Counted from the first letter of the stretch, positions 1 to 7,510 are shown. The stretch is 23,947 bases of DNA from JAFECT01 sp964432415 (GCA_964432415.1 CAYSNW010000062.1:1-23947), one strand, 5' to 3'. The notes: generated by a model from the sequence alone, not told the origin. Made by a program: numbers and translations.

Positions 1-166
1 GACCGCCGCGCCAGTCGCCGCGCGCGCCGCGCAGGGCCAGACCTTGAGCGCCCAGAGCTGCGAGCGCGGCGCCGCGCGCCAGGAAGCTGACCTCGGCCCC
101 GCCCTGCAGCAGCCAGCCGCCGTAGAGGGTCCCGACCGCCCCGGCTCCAACGACGACGACATGCAC
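1..166 (-). CDS. Ketopantoate reductase family protein (ApbA/PanE-like), N-terminal fragment cut by the window edge
   Basis: Only the first 55 codons are present. Translation from the GTG at 166 gives MHVVVVGAGAVGTLYGG, a beta strand followed by the GxGxxG dinucleotide-binding turn, and continues with QGGAEVSFLARG, the second strand and the region that contacts the NADP phosphate in 2-dehydropantoate 2-reductases. Members reduce 2-ketopantoate to pantoate for CoA synthesis, but the family also holds many paralogues with other 2-keto substrates, so the substrate cannot be set from this piece. GTG 166 is preferred because GAGGAA lies 9 bases upstream; the ATG at 162 is in another frame that loses the Rossmann motif. 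The gene is divergent from paaZ, with a shared control region of 150 bases. The family call is fairly secure; the specific function is not. Confidence 0.75.
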   Translation of the reverse strand, partial: MHVVVVGAGAVGTLYGGWLLQGGAEVSFLARGAALAALGAQGLALRGARGDWRGG

Positions 167-262
167 GGCGGCGGCTTCCTCAAACTTCAGGCCGACAAGC
201 GCCCGGCCGGCGGGCCGAAGTCAACCGGCCGTCTCGCGCTTTCTTGATCGCCGCAATTAATT

Positions 263-274
263 GACCGATCGGTC
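263..274. promoter_or_regulatory. Perfect 12-bp palindrome upstream of paaZ, candidate TetR-type operator
   Basis: The sequence GACCGATCGGTC is its own reverse complement. It sits 43 bases before the paaZ start and about 97 bases before the divergent reductase start. TTGACC at 261-266 could serve as a -35 element, with a weak TAGCGA at 284-289 after a 17-base spacer, so a repressor bound here would block paaZ transcription. Control of paa genes by TetR-family PaaR proteins is known in other Proteobacteria; that this site serves such a regulator is inference. Confidence 0.45.
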
Positions 275-316
275 GGCGAACAGTAGCGATCCGCACCGGA
301 ACAGGGATTTCGCGCC

Positions 317-2329
317 ATGAAGCCGCTCAAGCTGATGAACTTCGCCGCGGACCAGTGGGTCGAGGCGACCGGCGGCCTGGCCGAGGTGCGCTCGGCCCTG
401 GACGGCCAGGTCGTGGCCATGACCGGCTCCCAGGGGCTGAACTTCAAGGCCATGGCCGAGCATGCGCGCAAGGTCGGCGGCCCGGCGCTTCGGGCCATGA
501 CCTTCCACGAGCGCGCCTATATGGTCAAAGCCCTGGCCGAGGCCATCACGGCCCGCAAGGAAGAGCTCTATGACTTGAACGTCCTGACCGGGGCGACGCG
601 CAGCGACGGCTGGATCGACATCGAGGGCGGGGCCGGGACCCTGTTCGCCTATTCCTCGCGCGCCCGACGCGAACTGCCCAACGACCGCATCCTGGTCGAT
701 GGCTCAGTCGAGATCCTGTCGCGCCAGGGCGGCTTCGTCGGCCAGCACGTCTTCACCCCGATCCAGGGCGTGGCGGTGCACATCAACGCCTTCAACTTCC
801 CGGTCTGGGGCATGCTGGAAAAGCTGGCCCCGACCCTGATCGCGGGCGTGCCGGCGATCGTGAAGCCGGCCTCGGCCACCGGCTATCTGACCGAGGCCTG
901 TTTCCGCATCATGATCGAGACCGGGGTGCTTCCGGACGGCGCCCTGCAGCTGATCATGGGCGGCACCGGCGACCTGTTCGACCACCTCACCTGCCAGGAC
1001 GTGGTCTCCTTCACGGGCTCGGCCCAGACGGCGGAGAAGCTGCAGGCCCACCCGGTGATCGCGAGAGAGAGCGTGCGCTTCATCGCCGAGCGCGACAGCC
1101 TCAACGCCACGGTCATGGGCCCGGACTGCACGCCCGAGACGCCGGAGTTCGACCTCTTCATCAAGGAGGTGGCGCGCGAGATGACGGTCAAGGCCGGCCA
1201 GAAGTGCACCGCCATCCGCCGGGCCTTCGTGCCCGCCGCCCAGATCGACGCGGCCGAGGCCGCGCTCAAGGCCCGCCTTTCCAAGGTCGTCGTGGGTGAT
1301 CCGCGTACAGAGGGCGTGACCATGGGCGCCCTGGTCAGCCAGGCCCAGCGCCGCGACGTGCGTGACAAGGTGGCCCAGCTGGCGAAGGAAGCGCGCATCG
1401 TGTTCGGCGACCCGGACGCGGACCAGGGCGAGGGATCCTTCTTCTCGCCGGTGCTGCTGCGCTGCGATGCGCCCTGGCAGGCCAGCGCGGTGCACGACGT
1501 GGAGGCCTTCGGGCCGGTCTCGACGCTCATGCCCTACGCCGATCTCGACGACGCCATCGCGCTGTGCAACCGCGGCCAGGGCTCGCTGGTCATGTCGCTG
1601 TTCACCCACGATCCGGAGGTGGCGTCGAAGGTGATCATGGGCGCCGGCGCCTTCCACGGGCGGGTGCTGGTCTGCGACCGCGACTGCGCCAAGGAATCCA
1701 CCGGCCACGGCTCGCCCCTGCCCTATCTGGTTCACGGAGGCCCGGGCCGCGCCGGCGGCGGCGAGGAGATGGGCGGCATCCGCGGGGTGCTGCACTACAT
1801 GCAAAGGACAGCGGTCCAGGGCTCGCCGCGCATGCTGAGCGGGATCACCCACCGCTGGGTCGCGGGCGCGCCGGAGCAGGCCGAGCCGCCGCATCCGTTC
1901 CGCCTGCGCTTCGGCGAACTTCAGATCGGCAAGACGCTGCACACGGCGCCGCGGACCATCACGCTCGAGGACATCGAGCACTTCGCCCACTTCACCGGCG
2001 ACACCTTCTACGCCCACATGGACGAGGAGGCGGCGGCCGCCAATCCGTTCTTCCCGGGGCGCGTGGCCCACGGCTACCTGATCCTGAGCTTCGCGGCCGG
2101 CCTGTTCGTCGACCCGGCGCCCGGTCCGGTGCTGGCCAACTACGGCCTCGACAATCTACGCTTCCTGAAGCCAGTGCCGCCGGGCGACACCATCCAGGTG
2201 CGCCTGACCGCCAAGGCCAAGTCGAAGCGCAACGAGGAGTACGGCGAGGTCCGCTGGGATGTGCTGGTCACCAACCAGGACGGCGAGACGGTGGCGGCCT
2301 ATGATCTGCTGACCATGAACGCGATCTAG
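317..2329 (+). CDS. paaZ: Bifunctional PaaZ: oxepin-CoA hydrolase / 3-oxo-5,6-dehydrosuberyl-CoA semialdehyde dehydrogenase
   Basis: Cytoplasmic two-domain enzyme of aerobic phenylacetate degradation. It hydrolyses oxepin-CoA to open the ring and oxidises the resulting aldehyde to 3-oxo-5,6-dehydrosuberyl-CoA. The 670 residues match the usual length of about 680. Residues 1 to about 515 are an aldehyde dehydrogenase domain: INAFNFPVWG at 156-165, SFTGSAQTAEKLQ near 231, general-base Glu258 in AERDSLNA, and catalytic Cys297 in GQKCTAIRR. Residues from about 535 to the end are a MaoC-type hydratase domain with FTGDTFYAHMDEEA (Asp562, His567) and GRVAHGYLILSFAAG. The spacing of all four catalytic residues mirrors the E. 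coli enzyme (Glu256, Cys295, Asp561, His566). The start ATG has AGGGA 10 bases upstream. It is first in a run with a hydrolase and paaK. Both active sites look intact. Confidence 0.96.
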   Translation: MKPLKLMNFAADQWVEATGGLAEVRSALDGQVVAMTGSQGLNFKAMAEHARKVGGPALRAMTFHERAYMVKALAEAITARKEELYDLNVLTGATRSDGWIDIEGGAGTLFAYSSRARRELPNDRILVDGSVEILSRQGGFVGQHVFTPIQGVAVHINAFNFPVWGMLEKLAPTLIAGVPAIVKPASATGYLTEACFRIMIETGVLPDGALQLIMGGTGDLFDHLTCQDVVSFTGSAQTAEKLQAHPVIARESVRFIAERDSLNATVMGPDCTPETPEFDLFIKEVAREMTVKAGQKCTAIRRAFVPAAQIDAAEAALKARLSKVVVGDPRTEGVTMGALVSQAQRRDVRDKVAQLAKEARIVFGDPDADQGEGSFFSPVLLRCDAPWQASAVHDVEAFGPVSTLMPYADLDDAIALCNRGQGSLVMSLFTHDPEVASKVIMGAGAFHGRVLVCDRDCAKESTGHGSPLPYLVHGGPGRAGGGEEMGGIRGVLHYMQRTAVQGSPRMLSGITHRWVAGAPEQAEPPHPFRLRFGELQIGKTLHTAPRTITLEDIEHFAHFTGDTFYAHMDEEAAAANPFFPGRVAHGYLILSFAAGLFVDPAPGPVLANYGLDNLRFLKPVPPGDTIQVRLTAKAKSKRNEEYGEVRWDVLVTNQDGETVAAYDLLTMNAI

Positions 2330-2334
2330 CGGGC

Positions 2335-2381
2335 GAGCCCATCATGCAAAAGTGGTCCCACTTTTGCGCCCGGATGGGCTC
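2335..2381. repeat. Nested inverted repeat just after paaZ
   Basis: The inner arms GCAAAAGTGG (2346-2355) and CCACTTTTGC (2358-2367) are perfect complements around 2 bases. The outer arms GAGCCCATC (2335-2343) and GATGGGCTC (2373-2381) are a second perfect 9-bp stem. The structure begins 5 bases after the paaZ stop codon and ends 18 bases before the probable start of the next gene. No T-run follows, so it is not a classical terminator. It may attenuate transcription or protect mRNA. From memory, similar GCAAAAGTGG-type palindromes are dispersed in alphaproteobacterial genomes; no second copy was found in this window. Confidence 0.75.
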
Positions 2382-2383
2382 AT

Positions 2384-2392
2384 AGAAAGGGA
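2384..2392 (+). promoter_or_regulatory. Ribosome binding site that favours the TTG start of the hydrolase
   Basis: The purine-rich AGAAAGGGA ends 7 bases before TTG 2400. The alternative in-frame GTG at 2352 lies inside the hairpin's inner stem and has no Shine-Dalgarno sequence, so this site decides the start call. Confidence 0.5.
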
Positions 2393-2399
2393 ACGGGCT

Positions 2400-3179
2400 T
2401 TGGCGGGGCGGCTGGACGTCGATTCCAACTTCGAGATCCGCCCCGGCGTGACGCCGGTCCTGGTGCTGCTGCACGGCTTCGGCGCCACCCGCGAGGTCTG
2501 GGCGCCGCTGATCGCGGCGCTGGAACCGGACTTCAAGGGCCGCTGGATCGCGCCGGACCTGCGCGGCCACGGGCGCTCGCCCTGGGGCTGGTCCTACGGC
2601 CTTGGCGCCCACGCCGCCGACGTCGCCGACGAACTGATCGCGGAAGGCGCGGGCGAAGAGGTGGTGGTGCTCGGCCACTCCATGGGCGGCGCGATCGCCA
2701 TGGCCCTGGCCTCGGGCTGGTTCGGCGTCAGGCCGAAGACGGTGCTGGCGCTGGGCGTCAAGGAAAGCTGGAGCGAGGCGGAGCTGGAAGGCATGCGGCG
2801 CCTCGCCGGCGCCGCGCCCAAGGGCTTCCAGTCCCAGGACGAGGCCGTCGCCCGCTACCTCAAGGTCTCCGGTCTGCATGGCCTGATCGACCCGGACTGC
2901 GAGATGGCGACCCGCGGCGCGGTCCCCTGGGGCGAGCAATGGCGCCTGGCCGCCGACCCCAAGGCCGCGCTGGTCGGCGCGCCGGACTTCGCCGCCCTGT
3001 TCGCGGCCGCCCGTTCGCCCATCCGGCTGGCGCGCGGCGAACACGACCCGATGAACACCATCGAAGCCTGCCACCGCTGGGACCCGGAGGCGGTGGAACT
3101 GGCCGGGCTCGGCCACAGCGCCATGGTCGAGGACCCGCGCGCGGTCCTGGCCTGGCTGAAGCGGGAGGCCGGCTGGTGA
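2400..3179 (+). CDS. Alpha/beta hydrolase of the paa operon
   Basis: A cytoplasmic alpha/beta-hydrolase-fold enzyme of 259 residues with no signal peptide. HGFGA near residue 25 forms the oxyanion hole, the nucleophile elbow is GHSMGG with Ser94, the acid is Asp216 in RGEHDPMN, and the base is His239 in LGHSAMVEDP, so the triad is complete. The substrate is unknown. Its place between paaZ and paaK, and the 4-base overlap with paaK (GTGA), point to a role with phenylacetyl-CoA or its intermediates, for example thioester or ester hydrolysis; this is inference. The TTG start is chosen over GTG 2352 because of the upstream AGAAAGGGA and because the GTG lies within a hairpin. If GTG 2352 is used, 16 residues of low-quality sequence are added. 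The family call is secure. Confidence 0.85.
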   Translation: MAGRLDVDSNFEIRPGVTPVLVLLHGFGATREVWAPLIAALEPDFKGRWIAPDLRGHGRSPWGWSYGLGAHAADVADELIAEGAGEEVVVLGHSMGGAIAMALASGWFGVRPKTVLALGVKESWSEAELEGMRRLAGAAPKGFQSQDEAVARYLKVSGLHGLIDPDCEMATRGAVPWGEQWRLAADPKAALVGAPDFAALFAAARSPIRLARGEHDPMNTIEACHRWDPEAVELAGLGHSAMVEDPRAVLAWLKREAGW

Positions 3180-4462
3180 GCCTCGACGCGGCGGAGCGCC
3201 TGTCCGTCCCGGAGCTTCGCGCCCTGCAGCTCGAGCGGCTGCGCTGGTCCCTGACCCACGCCTACGAAAACGCCCCCCACTATCGCCAGGCCTTCGACGC
3301 GGCGGGGCTGAAGCCCTCGGACCTGAGCTCGCTGGATGACCTCGCGAAGTTCCCGTTCACCACCAAGGCGGATCTGCGGGCCAACTATCCTTTCGGCTTC
3401 TTCGCCACGCCGATGGACCAGGTGGCGCGCGTCCACGCCTCCTCCGGCACGACCGGCAAACCGACGGTGGTGGGCTACACCCGCGAGGACATCGACACCT
3501 GGTCCGGCCTGATGGCCCGCTCGCTCCACGCCGCCGGGGCGCGGCCGGGGATGAAGGTCCACGTCGCCTACGGCTACGGCCTGTTCACCGGGGGTCTGGG
3601 CGCCCACTACGGGGCCGAGGCCCTCGGCTGCACCGTGATCCCCATGTCCGGCGGCCAGACGGAAAAACAGGTGCAGCTGATCACCGACCTGCAGCCGGAG
3701 GTGATCATGGTCACCCCCAGCTACATGCTGGCCATCCTGGACGAGTTCCGCCGCCAGGGCCTGGACCCCCGGGCCAGCTCGCTGAAGCTCGGCCTGTTCG
3801 GCGCCGAGCCCTGGACCGACGCCATGCGCCGGGAGATCGAGGAGGCCTTCGCCATCGACGCCATCGACCTCTACGGCCTGTCAGAGGTGATGGGCCCGGG
3901 CGTGGCCTGCGAGTGCGTGGAGACCAAGGATGGCCCCACGATCTGGGAGGACCACTTCTATCCCGAGGTCGTCGACCCGGAGACCGGGGAGGTCTTGCCC
4001 GACGGTGAAGAGGGGGAGCTGGTCTTCACCTCGCTGACCAAACAGGCCATGCCGATCGTGCGCTACCGCACCCGCGATCTGACGCGGCTGTTGCCGGGAA
4101 CAGCCCGGCCGATGCGGCGCATGGCCAAGATCACCGGCCGCTGCGACGACATGCTGATCATCCGCGGGGTCAACATCTTCCCGAGCCAGATCGAGGAACA
4201 GATCCTGCGCTGCGAGGGGCTCAGCGCCCACTACCTGCTGGAGATCACGCGGCCGGGCCGCATGGACGAGATGAAGGTCCTGGTCGAGGTCAAGGCCGGC
4301 TGGAGCGGGGACCGTGGGGCGGAAGGAAAGAGGCTGGCCGCCCTGATCAAGGAGCTGATCGGAGTCAGTGTGACGGCCGAGGTCGCCGACCCGGAGACGC
4401 TACCGCGGTCGATGGGCAAGGCGGCGCGGGTCAGGGACCTGCGGATTTCTTCCCCTCCTTAG
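3176..4462 (+). CDS. paaK: Phenylacetate-CoA ligase
   Basis: Cytoplasmic AMP-forming ligase that converts phenylacetate, ATP and CoA to phenylacetyl-CoA, the first committed step of the aerobic pathway. The 428 residues fit the family (about 430-440). Visible motifs: ATP-binding loop SSGTTGKP (89-96), YGLSEVMGPG (from 233), the adenylate-binding RYRTRDL (296-302) and GRCDDMLIIRGVN with the hinge region (about 321-333), followed by the small C-terminal domain. The GTG start overlaps the TGA of the hydrolase (GTGA, 3176-3179), which implies translational coupling. The frame stays open upstream to 2939, but that stretch lies over the hydrolase coding sequence and is not used. The nearest alternative would be a ligase for a substituted phenylacetate such as the hydroxy form; paaZ as neighbour supports the phenylacetate pathway. 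Confidence 0.93.
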   Translation: MSLDAAERLSVPELRALQLERLRWSLTHAYENAPHYRQAFDAAGLKPSDLSSLDDLAKFPFTTKADLRANYPFGFFATPMDQVARVHASSGTTGKPTVVGYTREDIDTWSGLMARSLHAAGARPGMKVHVAYGYGLFTGGLGAHYGAEALGCTVIPMSGGQTEKQVQLITDLQPEVIMVTPSYMLAILDEFRRQGLDPRASSLKLGLFGAEPWTDAMRREIEEAFAIDAIDLYGLSEVMGPGVACECVETKDGPTIWEDHFYPEVVDPETGEVLPDGEEGELVFTSLTKQAMPIVRYRTRDLTRLLPGTARPMRRMAKITGRCDDMLIIRGVNIFPSQIEEQILRCEGLSAHYLLEITRPGRMDEMKVLVEVKAGWSGDRGAEGKRLAALIKELIGVSVTAEVADPETLPRSMGKAARVRDLRISSPP

Positions 4463-4523
4463 ACATCATCCTCGGGGCCGCGAAGCGGAACCCGACCACT
4501 ACGGTGCGCGCGTTCAGCGATAC

Positions 4524-5309
4524 CTATTTGTAGGTCACGTTGACCCGTACGTACTCGATGTGCGGCGAATCACGGTTGGTGAGCACCGAGGCTTTCGCCG
4601 CCTCGATCATAGGCCCCTCATTGTCTGGAACGGGGAAGGCCAGCTTGTTCAGGTCCTCGGCGCTCGGCGCGACGAGGGAAACGATAACTTGGCCGGGCGA
4701 ATCCGCGCTATGGATCGCCTCGGTGTCGATCTCGTACTCGACGATAACGCCGTCCGCGAACAGCTTCTCCAAAATCGGCACATAGAAGGTGCTGAGCAAT
4801 TCCGCGACATCCCTGGGAGCGACGCCCGGCTTGACGTTGTAGGCAAACCTGTACCCGTAGGCGCCCGTCCAAGACCCGGCTTTCCAGTTGTAGTAGCGGC
4901 TGCCGTACAGCCGGCCCCAGTGCTCCGTCGCACTAGCGAGCTGCGGCGAGCCCGAACCGTCGCGTTTGTCGAAGGCGTCGATCAATTTCAACGCGCCGGG
5001 CAACGAGGTCGTCTGCCACCAGTTGCCGTGGGTGAAGCCTCCCCCTGCCAGGTTCTTATCGTCGCCGTAGCCAACGAGGCCGCCGTCGGCGAGCGCAGGT
5101 GCGAGCACCCTCTGGTTAGCCGTGGCGTTGATCTTATCCACATCGCCCCACCGAGCTGGCGGAAACACCCAGAAGGCCTCGTACCTGTACACCGGCGGCT
5201 TTGACTGAACGGCTGTCAGCGCGGCGCCCGCCGGCGTTGCGATCGTCCCCGACACGACCAAGACGGCGAGGCCCGCCATCGCCGAGCCGAGCTGTGCTCC
5301 ATTCCGCAT
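4524..5309 (-). CDS. Secreted protein of unknown function, lower G+C than neighbours
   Basis: A 261-residue protein not recognised as a known enzyme. Residues 1-29 form a typical Sec signal peptide: a charged start, a hydrophobic GLAVLVVSGTIATPAG core and cleavage near AGAA. The mature part is rich in aromatic residues (YRYEAFWVFPPARWGD, NWWQTTSLPGAL, YGSRYYNWKAGSWTG), has no cysteine, and shows two loosely similar halves, each with an acidic stretch followed by a Trp/Tyr-rich segment. No metal-binding or catalytic motif stands out. The coding sequence is clearly poorer in G+C than the flanking genes, which suggests relatively recent acquisition. Converging with paaK, its stop lies 61 bases from the paaK stop. 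Its Shine-Dalgarno sequence is weak. That it is a real gene is supported by length, signal peptide and protein-like composition; its function is open. Confidence 0.75.
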   Translation of the reverse strand: MRNGAQLGSAMAGLAVLVVSGTIATPAGAALTAVQSKPPVYRYEAFWVFPPARWGDVDKINATANQRVLAPALADGGLVGYGDDKNLAGGGFTHGNWWQTTSLPGALKLIDAFDKRDGSGSPQLASATEHWGRLYGSRYYNWKAGSWTGAYGYRFAYNVKPGVAPRDVAELLSTFYVPILEKLFADGVIVEYEIDTEAIHSADSPGQVIVSLVAPSAEDLNKLAFPVPDNEGPMIEAAKASVLTNRDSPHIEYVRVNVTYK

Positions 5310-5417
5310 GTTGCTTTGCCCCAGGACCTGCCCGCCCGGAGAGCGAGGCTCACGTGCTTCTCGAAAAGCTGGATACCTTGAGCACCTTGCTGCAGGCCCT
5401 GAAATTCCACTACTTCA

Positions 5418-5432
5418 TTATCGTCACGATAA
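5418..5432. promoter_or_regulatory. Perfect 7+1+7 inverted repeat, possible operator
   Basis: TTATCGTCACGATAA has 7-base arms that pair exactly around a central C. It lies 109 bases upstream of the secreted-protein gene on the minus strand, in a locally AT-richer patch, and 50 bases past the end of the TetR gene. Size and symmetry fit a site for a dimeric HTH regulator. No promoter elements are clear enough to name, and it could also be part of older coding sequence. Confidence 0.3.
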
Positions 5433-5481
5433 AGCTGCTGCCGAAGCACGATCTCGCCAGCGCGCCACGCAGAACTGCGGA

Positions 5482-6063
5482 TTACCGCGTGAACGCCGCG
5501 ATCAGTCCCTCGACCGCCGCCGGCAGGGCCTTGGCCGGGCCGCCTTCGCCGAACAGTTGGCCGGACGCGTAGGCGCCTTCGCCGAGCAGCAGCAGGGCGT
5601 CGCCGAGCGCATCAGGGTCGCGCGCGTTCAGGGCCCGGGCCAGTTCGCGCAGCCGCGCCCTGAGCGCCTGCTTGTTGTCCTCGGCCACCCTGCGGGCCGG
5701 ATGGGCGCGGTCGGGAAACTCGATGGCGGCGTTGGTCATGCCGCAGCCGCGGTAGCCCGGCTGGGCGGCGCGTTCGGAGAGGCCCGTGAACCAGGCCATC
5801 AGCTGGGCCTTCGGATCGCCCGGGTGGGCGGCCATGGCCAGTTCGAACTTCTCCCAGAAGCGCCAGTCGTAGTCACGCAGGCAGTCGGTGATCAGGGCGT
5901 CCTTGGATTCGAAGGCGCGGTAGAGGCTGGGCTTGGTCACCCCGGCCCGGTTGACGATCTCCTCCACGCCCACGGCGCGGATGCCCTCGCGGTAGAACAG
6001 GTCGCGGGCGGTGACCCGGATCTTGTCGGCAGCGCGGGGTTCAGGAGAGGTCGTCTGGCTCAT
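5482..6063 (-). CDS. TetR/AcrR family transcriptional regulator
   Basis: A 193-residue DNA-binding regulator of normal TetR size. The N-terminal helix-turn-helix reads VEEIVNRAGVTKPSLYRAF (about 33-51), preceded by the usual ARDLFYREG helix and followed by ESKDALI. The C-terminal part (about 60-193) is the ligand-binding and dimerisation domain, which varies too much to name an inducer; GYRGCGMTNAAIEFPD is a recognisable piece found in many TetR proteins of the YcdC/AcrR_C type. The gene is divergent from an MFS carrier and shares a control region with a palindrome, the classical arrangement for self-control and control of an efflux or uptake carrier. The start ATG has only a weak purine stretch (GAGAAA) upstream. 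Confidence 0.9.
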   Translation of the reverse strand: MSQTTSPEPRAADKIRVTARDLFYREGIRAVGVEEIVNRAGVTKPSLYRAFESKDALITDCLRDYDWRFWEKFELAMAAHPGDPKAQLMAWFTGLSERAAQPGYRGCGMTNAAIEFPDRAHPARRVAEDNKQALRARLRELARALNARDPDALGDALLLLGEGAYASGQLFGEGGPAKALPAAVEGLIAAFTR

Positions 6064-6087
6064 CAGGATTTCTCGCTTGGCGCCGTA

Positions 6088-6125
6088 ACCGATCGGTACT
6101 TATGACCCGTTCAAACGTACCGGTA
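6088..6125. promoter_or_regulatory. Paired palindromes between TetR gene and MFS gene, candidate operator
   Basis: ACCGATCGGT (6088-6097) and TACCGGTA (6118-6125) are both perfect palindromes with the same ACCG/CGGT core, centred about 29 bases apart, or roughly three helical turns. They lie within the 68 bases between the divergent TetR and MFS starts. This is the expected place for the operator of the adjacent TetR protein. The ACCGATCGGT core is identical to that of the palindrome upstream of paaZ. Binding is inferred. Confidence 0.5.
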
Positions 6126-6131
6126 AGTCAC

Positions 6132-7412
6132 ATGCCCCTGAACATAGCCCGTTTGCTTGGCCAGCGCTACGCCTTCGTGGTGATCGGCGTGATCTTCCTG
6201 GCCCTGATGACCACCGCCGGCCTGCGCTCCACCCCGGGGGTGCTGATGCTGCCGCTGGTCAAGGCCTTCGGCTGGAGCCGGGCCGAAATCTCCTTCGCCG
6301 CCGCCGTCGGCATCTTCCTGTTCGGCCTGGTCGGCCCCTTCGCGGCTGCGGCCATGCAGAGCTTCGGCATCAGGCGCACCATGCTGGCGGCCATGGCGGT
6401 GATGGCGCTCTCGACCCTTGCCAGCGCCTTCATGACCCAGACCTGGCAGCTGATCCTGACCTGGGGCGTGTTCTCCGGCCTGGCCAGCGGCTGTGTCGCC
6501 ACCGTGCTGGGCGCCGCCGTGGTCAACCGCTGGTTCGCCGCCCGCCGAGGCCTGATGATGGGCCTGCTCAGCGCCAGCGCGGCCACAGGAACCCTGGTGT
6601 TCCTGCCCGGCCTGGCGGCCCTGGCCGAGACCTTCGGCTGGCGCGCGGTGGTCTTCACCGTGGCCGGGGTGATCGCGGCCCTGATGCTGCCGGTGCTGTT
6701 GCTGCTGCCCGAAACGCCGGAAGCCGCAGGCGTCACGCCCTACGGCGCCGACCCCCTGGCCCCGCCGGCGCCGAGGCCGCCCTACGCCAACCCGATCCGC
6801 GCCGCGCTGGGCGCCCTGGTCTTCGCCAGCCGGCGCAAGGAATTCTGGCTGCTGTTCGCCACCTTCTTCATCTGCGGCTTCACCACCAACGGCCTGGTGG
6901 GCACCCACATGATTTCGCTGTGCGCCGACCACGGCATGGCCGAGGTCAAGGCCGCGGGCCTGCTGGCCATGATGGGGATCTTCGACCTGTTCGGCACCAC
7001 CGCCTCAGGCTGGCTTACCGATCGGTACGACCCACGCAAGCTGCTGTTCGTCTACTACGGCCTGCGCGGGCTCTCGCTGATGTACCTGCCGTTTTCGGAT
7101 TTCTCCTTCTACGGACTGTCGATCTTCGCGGTGTTCTACGGCCTGGACTGGATCGCCACCGTGCCGCCGACCCTGAAGCTGGCCAACGAAGCCTTCGGCG
7201 ATCAGAAGGCCCCGGTGATCTTCGGCTGGATTTTCGCCGGCCACCAGCTCGGCGCGGCCACCGCCGCCTTCATGGCCGGCGCGATGCGCACGCTCGAGGG
7301 CCGCTATATGGAGGCCTTCCTGATCGCTGGCGCGACGGGTCTCGCCGCAGCGGTCATGGCCCTGATGATCGCACCGGCGAAAAGACAGGCCGCCCGGGCG
7401 CTCGCCGCCTGA
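6132..7412 (+). CDS. MFS transporter, monocarboxylate-transporter-like
   Basis: Inner-membrane carrier of 426 residues with about twelve hydrophobic segments. The first is YAFVVIGVIFLALMTTAGL. The TM8-9 loop carries the motif-A-like SGWLTDRYDPRK, and a short cytoplasmic loop rich in Pro (PLAPPAPRPPYANP) separates the two six-helix halves. PGVLMLPLVKAFGWSRAEISFA resembles the first loop of MCT/oxalate-formate-like MFS proteins, which move organic acids, so a carboxylate substrate is plausible but unproven. It is divergent from a TetR gene. Start ATG 6132 is preferred because an in-frame ATG at 6102 would begin between the two halves of the likely operator and has no Shine-Dalgarno sequence; 6132 has GGTAAG 5 bases upstream. 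Using 6102 adds ten residues. Confidence 0.87.
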   Translation: MPLNIARLLGQRYAFVVIGVIFLALMTTAGLRSTPGVLMLPLVKAFGWSRAEISFAAAVGIFLFGLVGPFAAAAMQSFGIRRTMLAAMAVMALSTLASAFMTQTWQLILTWGVFSGLASGCVATVLGAAVVNRWFAARRGLMMGLLSASAATGTLVFLPGLAALAETFGWRAVVFTVAGVIAALMLPVLLLLPETPEAAGVTPYGADPLAPPAPRPPYANPIRAALGALVFASRRKEFWLLFATFFICGFTTNGLVGTHMISLCADHGMAEVKAAGLLAMMGIFDLFGTTASGWLTDRYDPRKLLFVYYGLRGLSLMYLPFSDFSFYGLSIFAVFYGLDWIATVPPTLKLANEAFGDQKAPVIFGWIFAGHQLGAATAAFMAGAMRTLEGRYMEAFLIAGATGLAAAVMALMIAPAKRQAARALAA

Positions 7413-7510
7413 ACACCGGGCCCGCGCCGGTCGCATTGACCCTTGTGACGGCGCGGCCGAACCCTCAGGCTCCGGACCTGCGTCGAATGGTGACGCTTCG
7501 AGGCGGATCG

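Noticed and set aside
704..2071. A 455-codon open frame on the minus strand across paaZ
   Set aside because: Translation is low-complexity, rich in Arg/His/Gly/Ala, with no domain, and it lies antisense to a gene with all catalytic motifs. Long antisense frames are expected at this G+C.
4473..4494. Hairpin after paaK as a transcription terminator
   Set aside because: The stems are only four base pairs each, interrupted, and no T-run follows.
7017..7028. A copy of ACCGATCGGTAC inside the first MFS gene, identical to the operator-like site at 6088
   Set aside because: It encodes the conserved Thr-Asp-Arg-Tyr of MFS motif A, so the match is explained by coding constraint plus GC-rich codon use. 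An internal operator is not excluded but is not needed.
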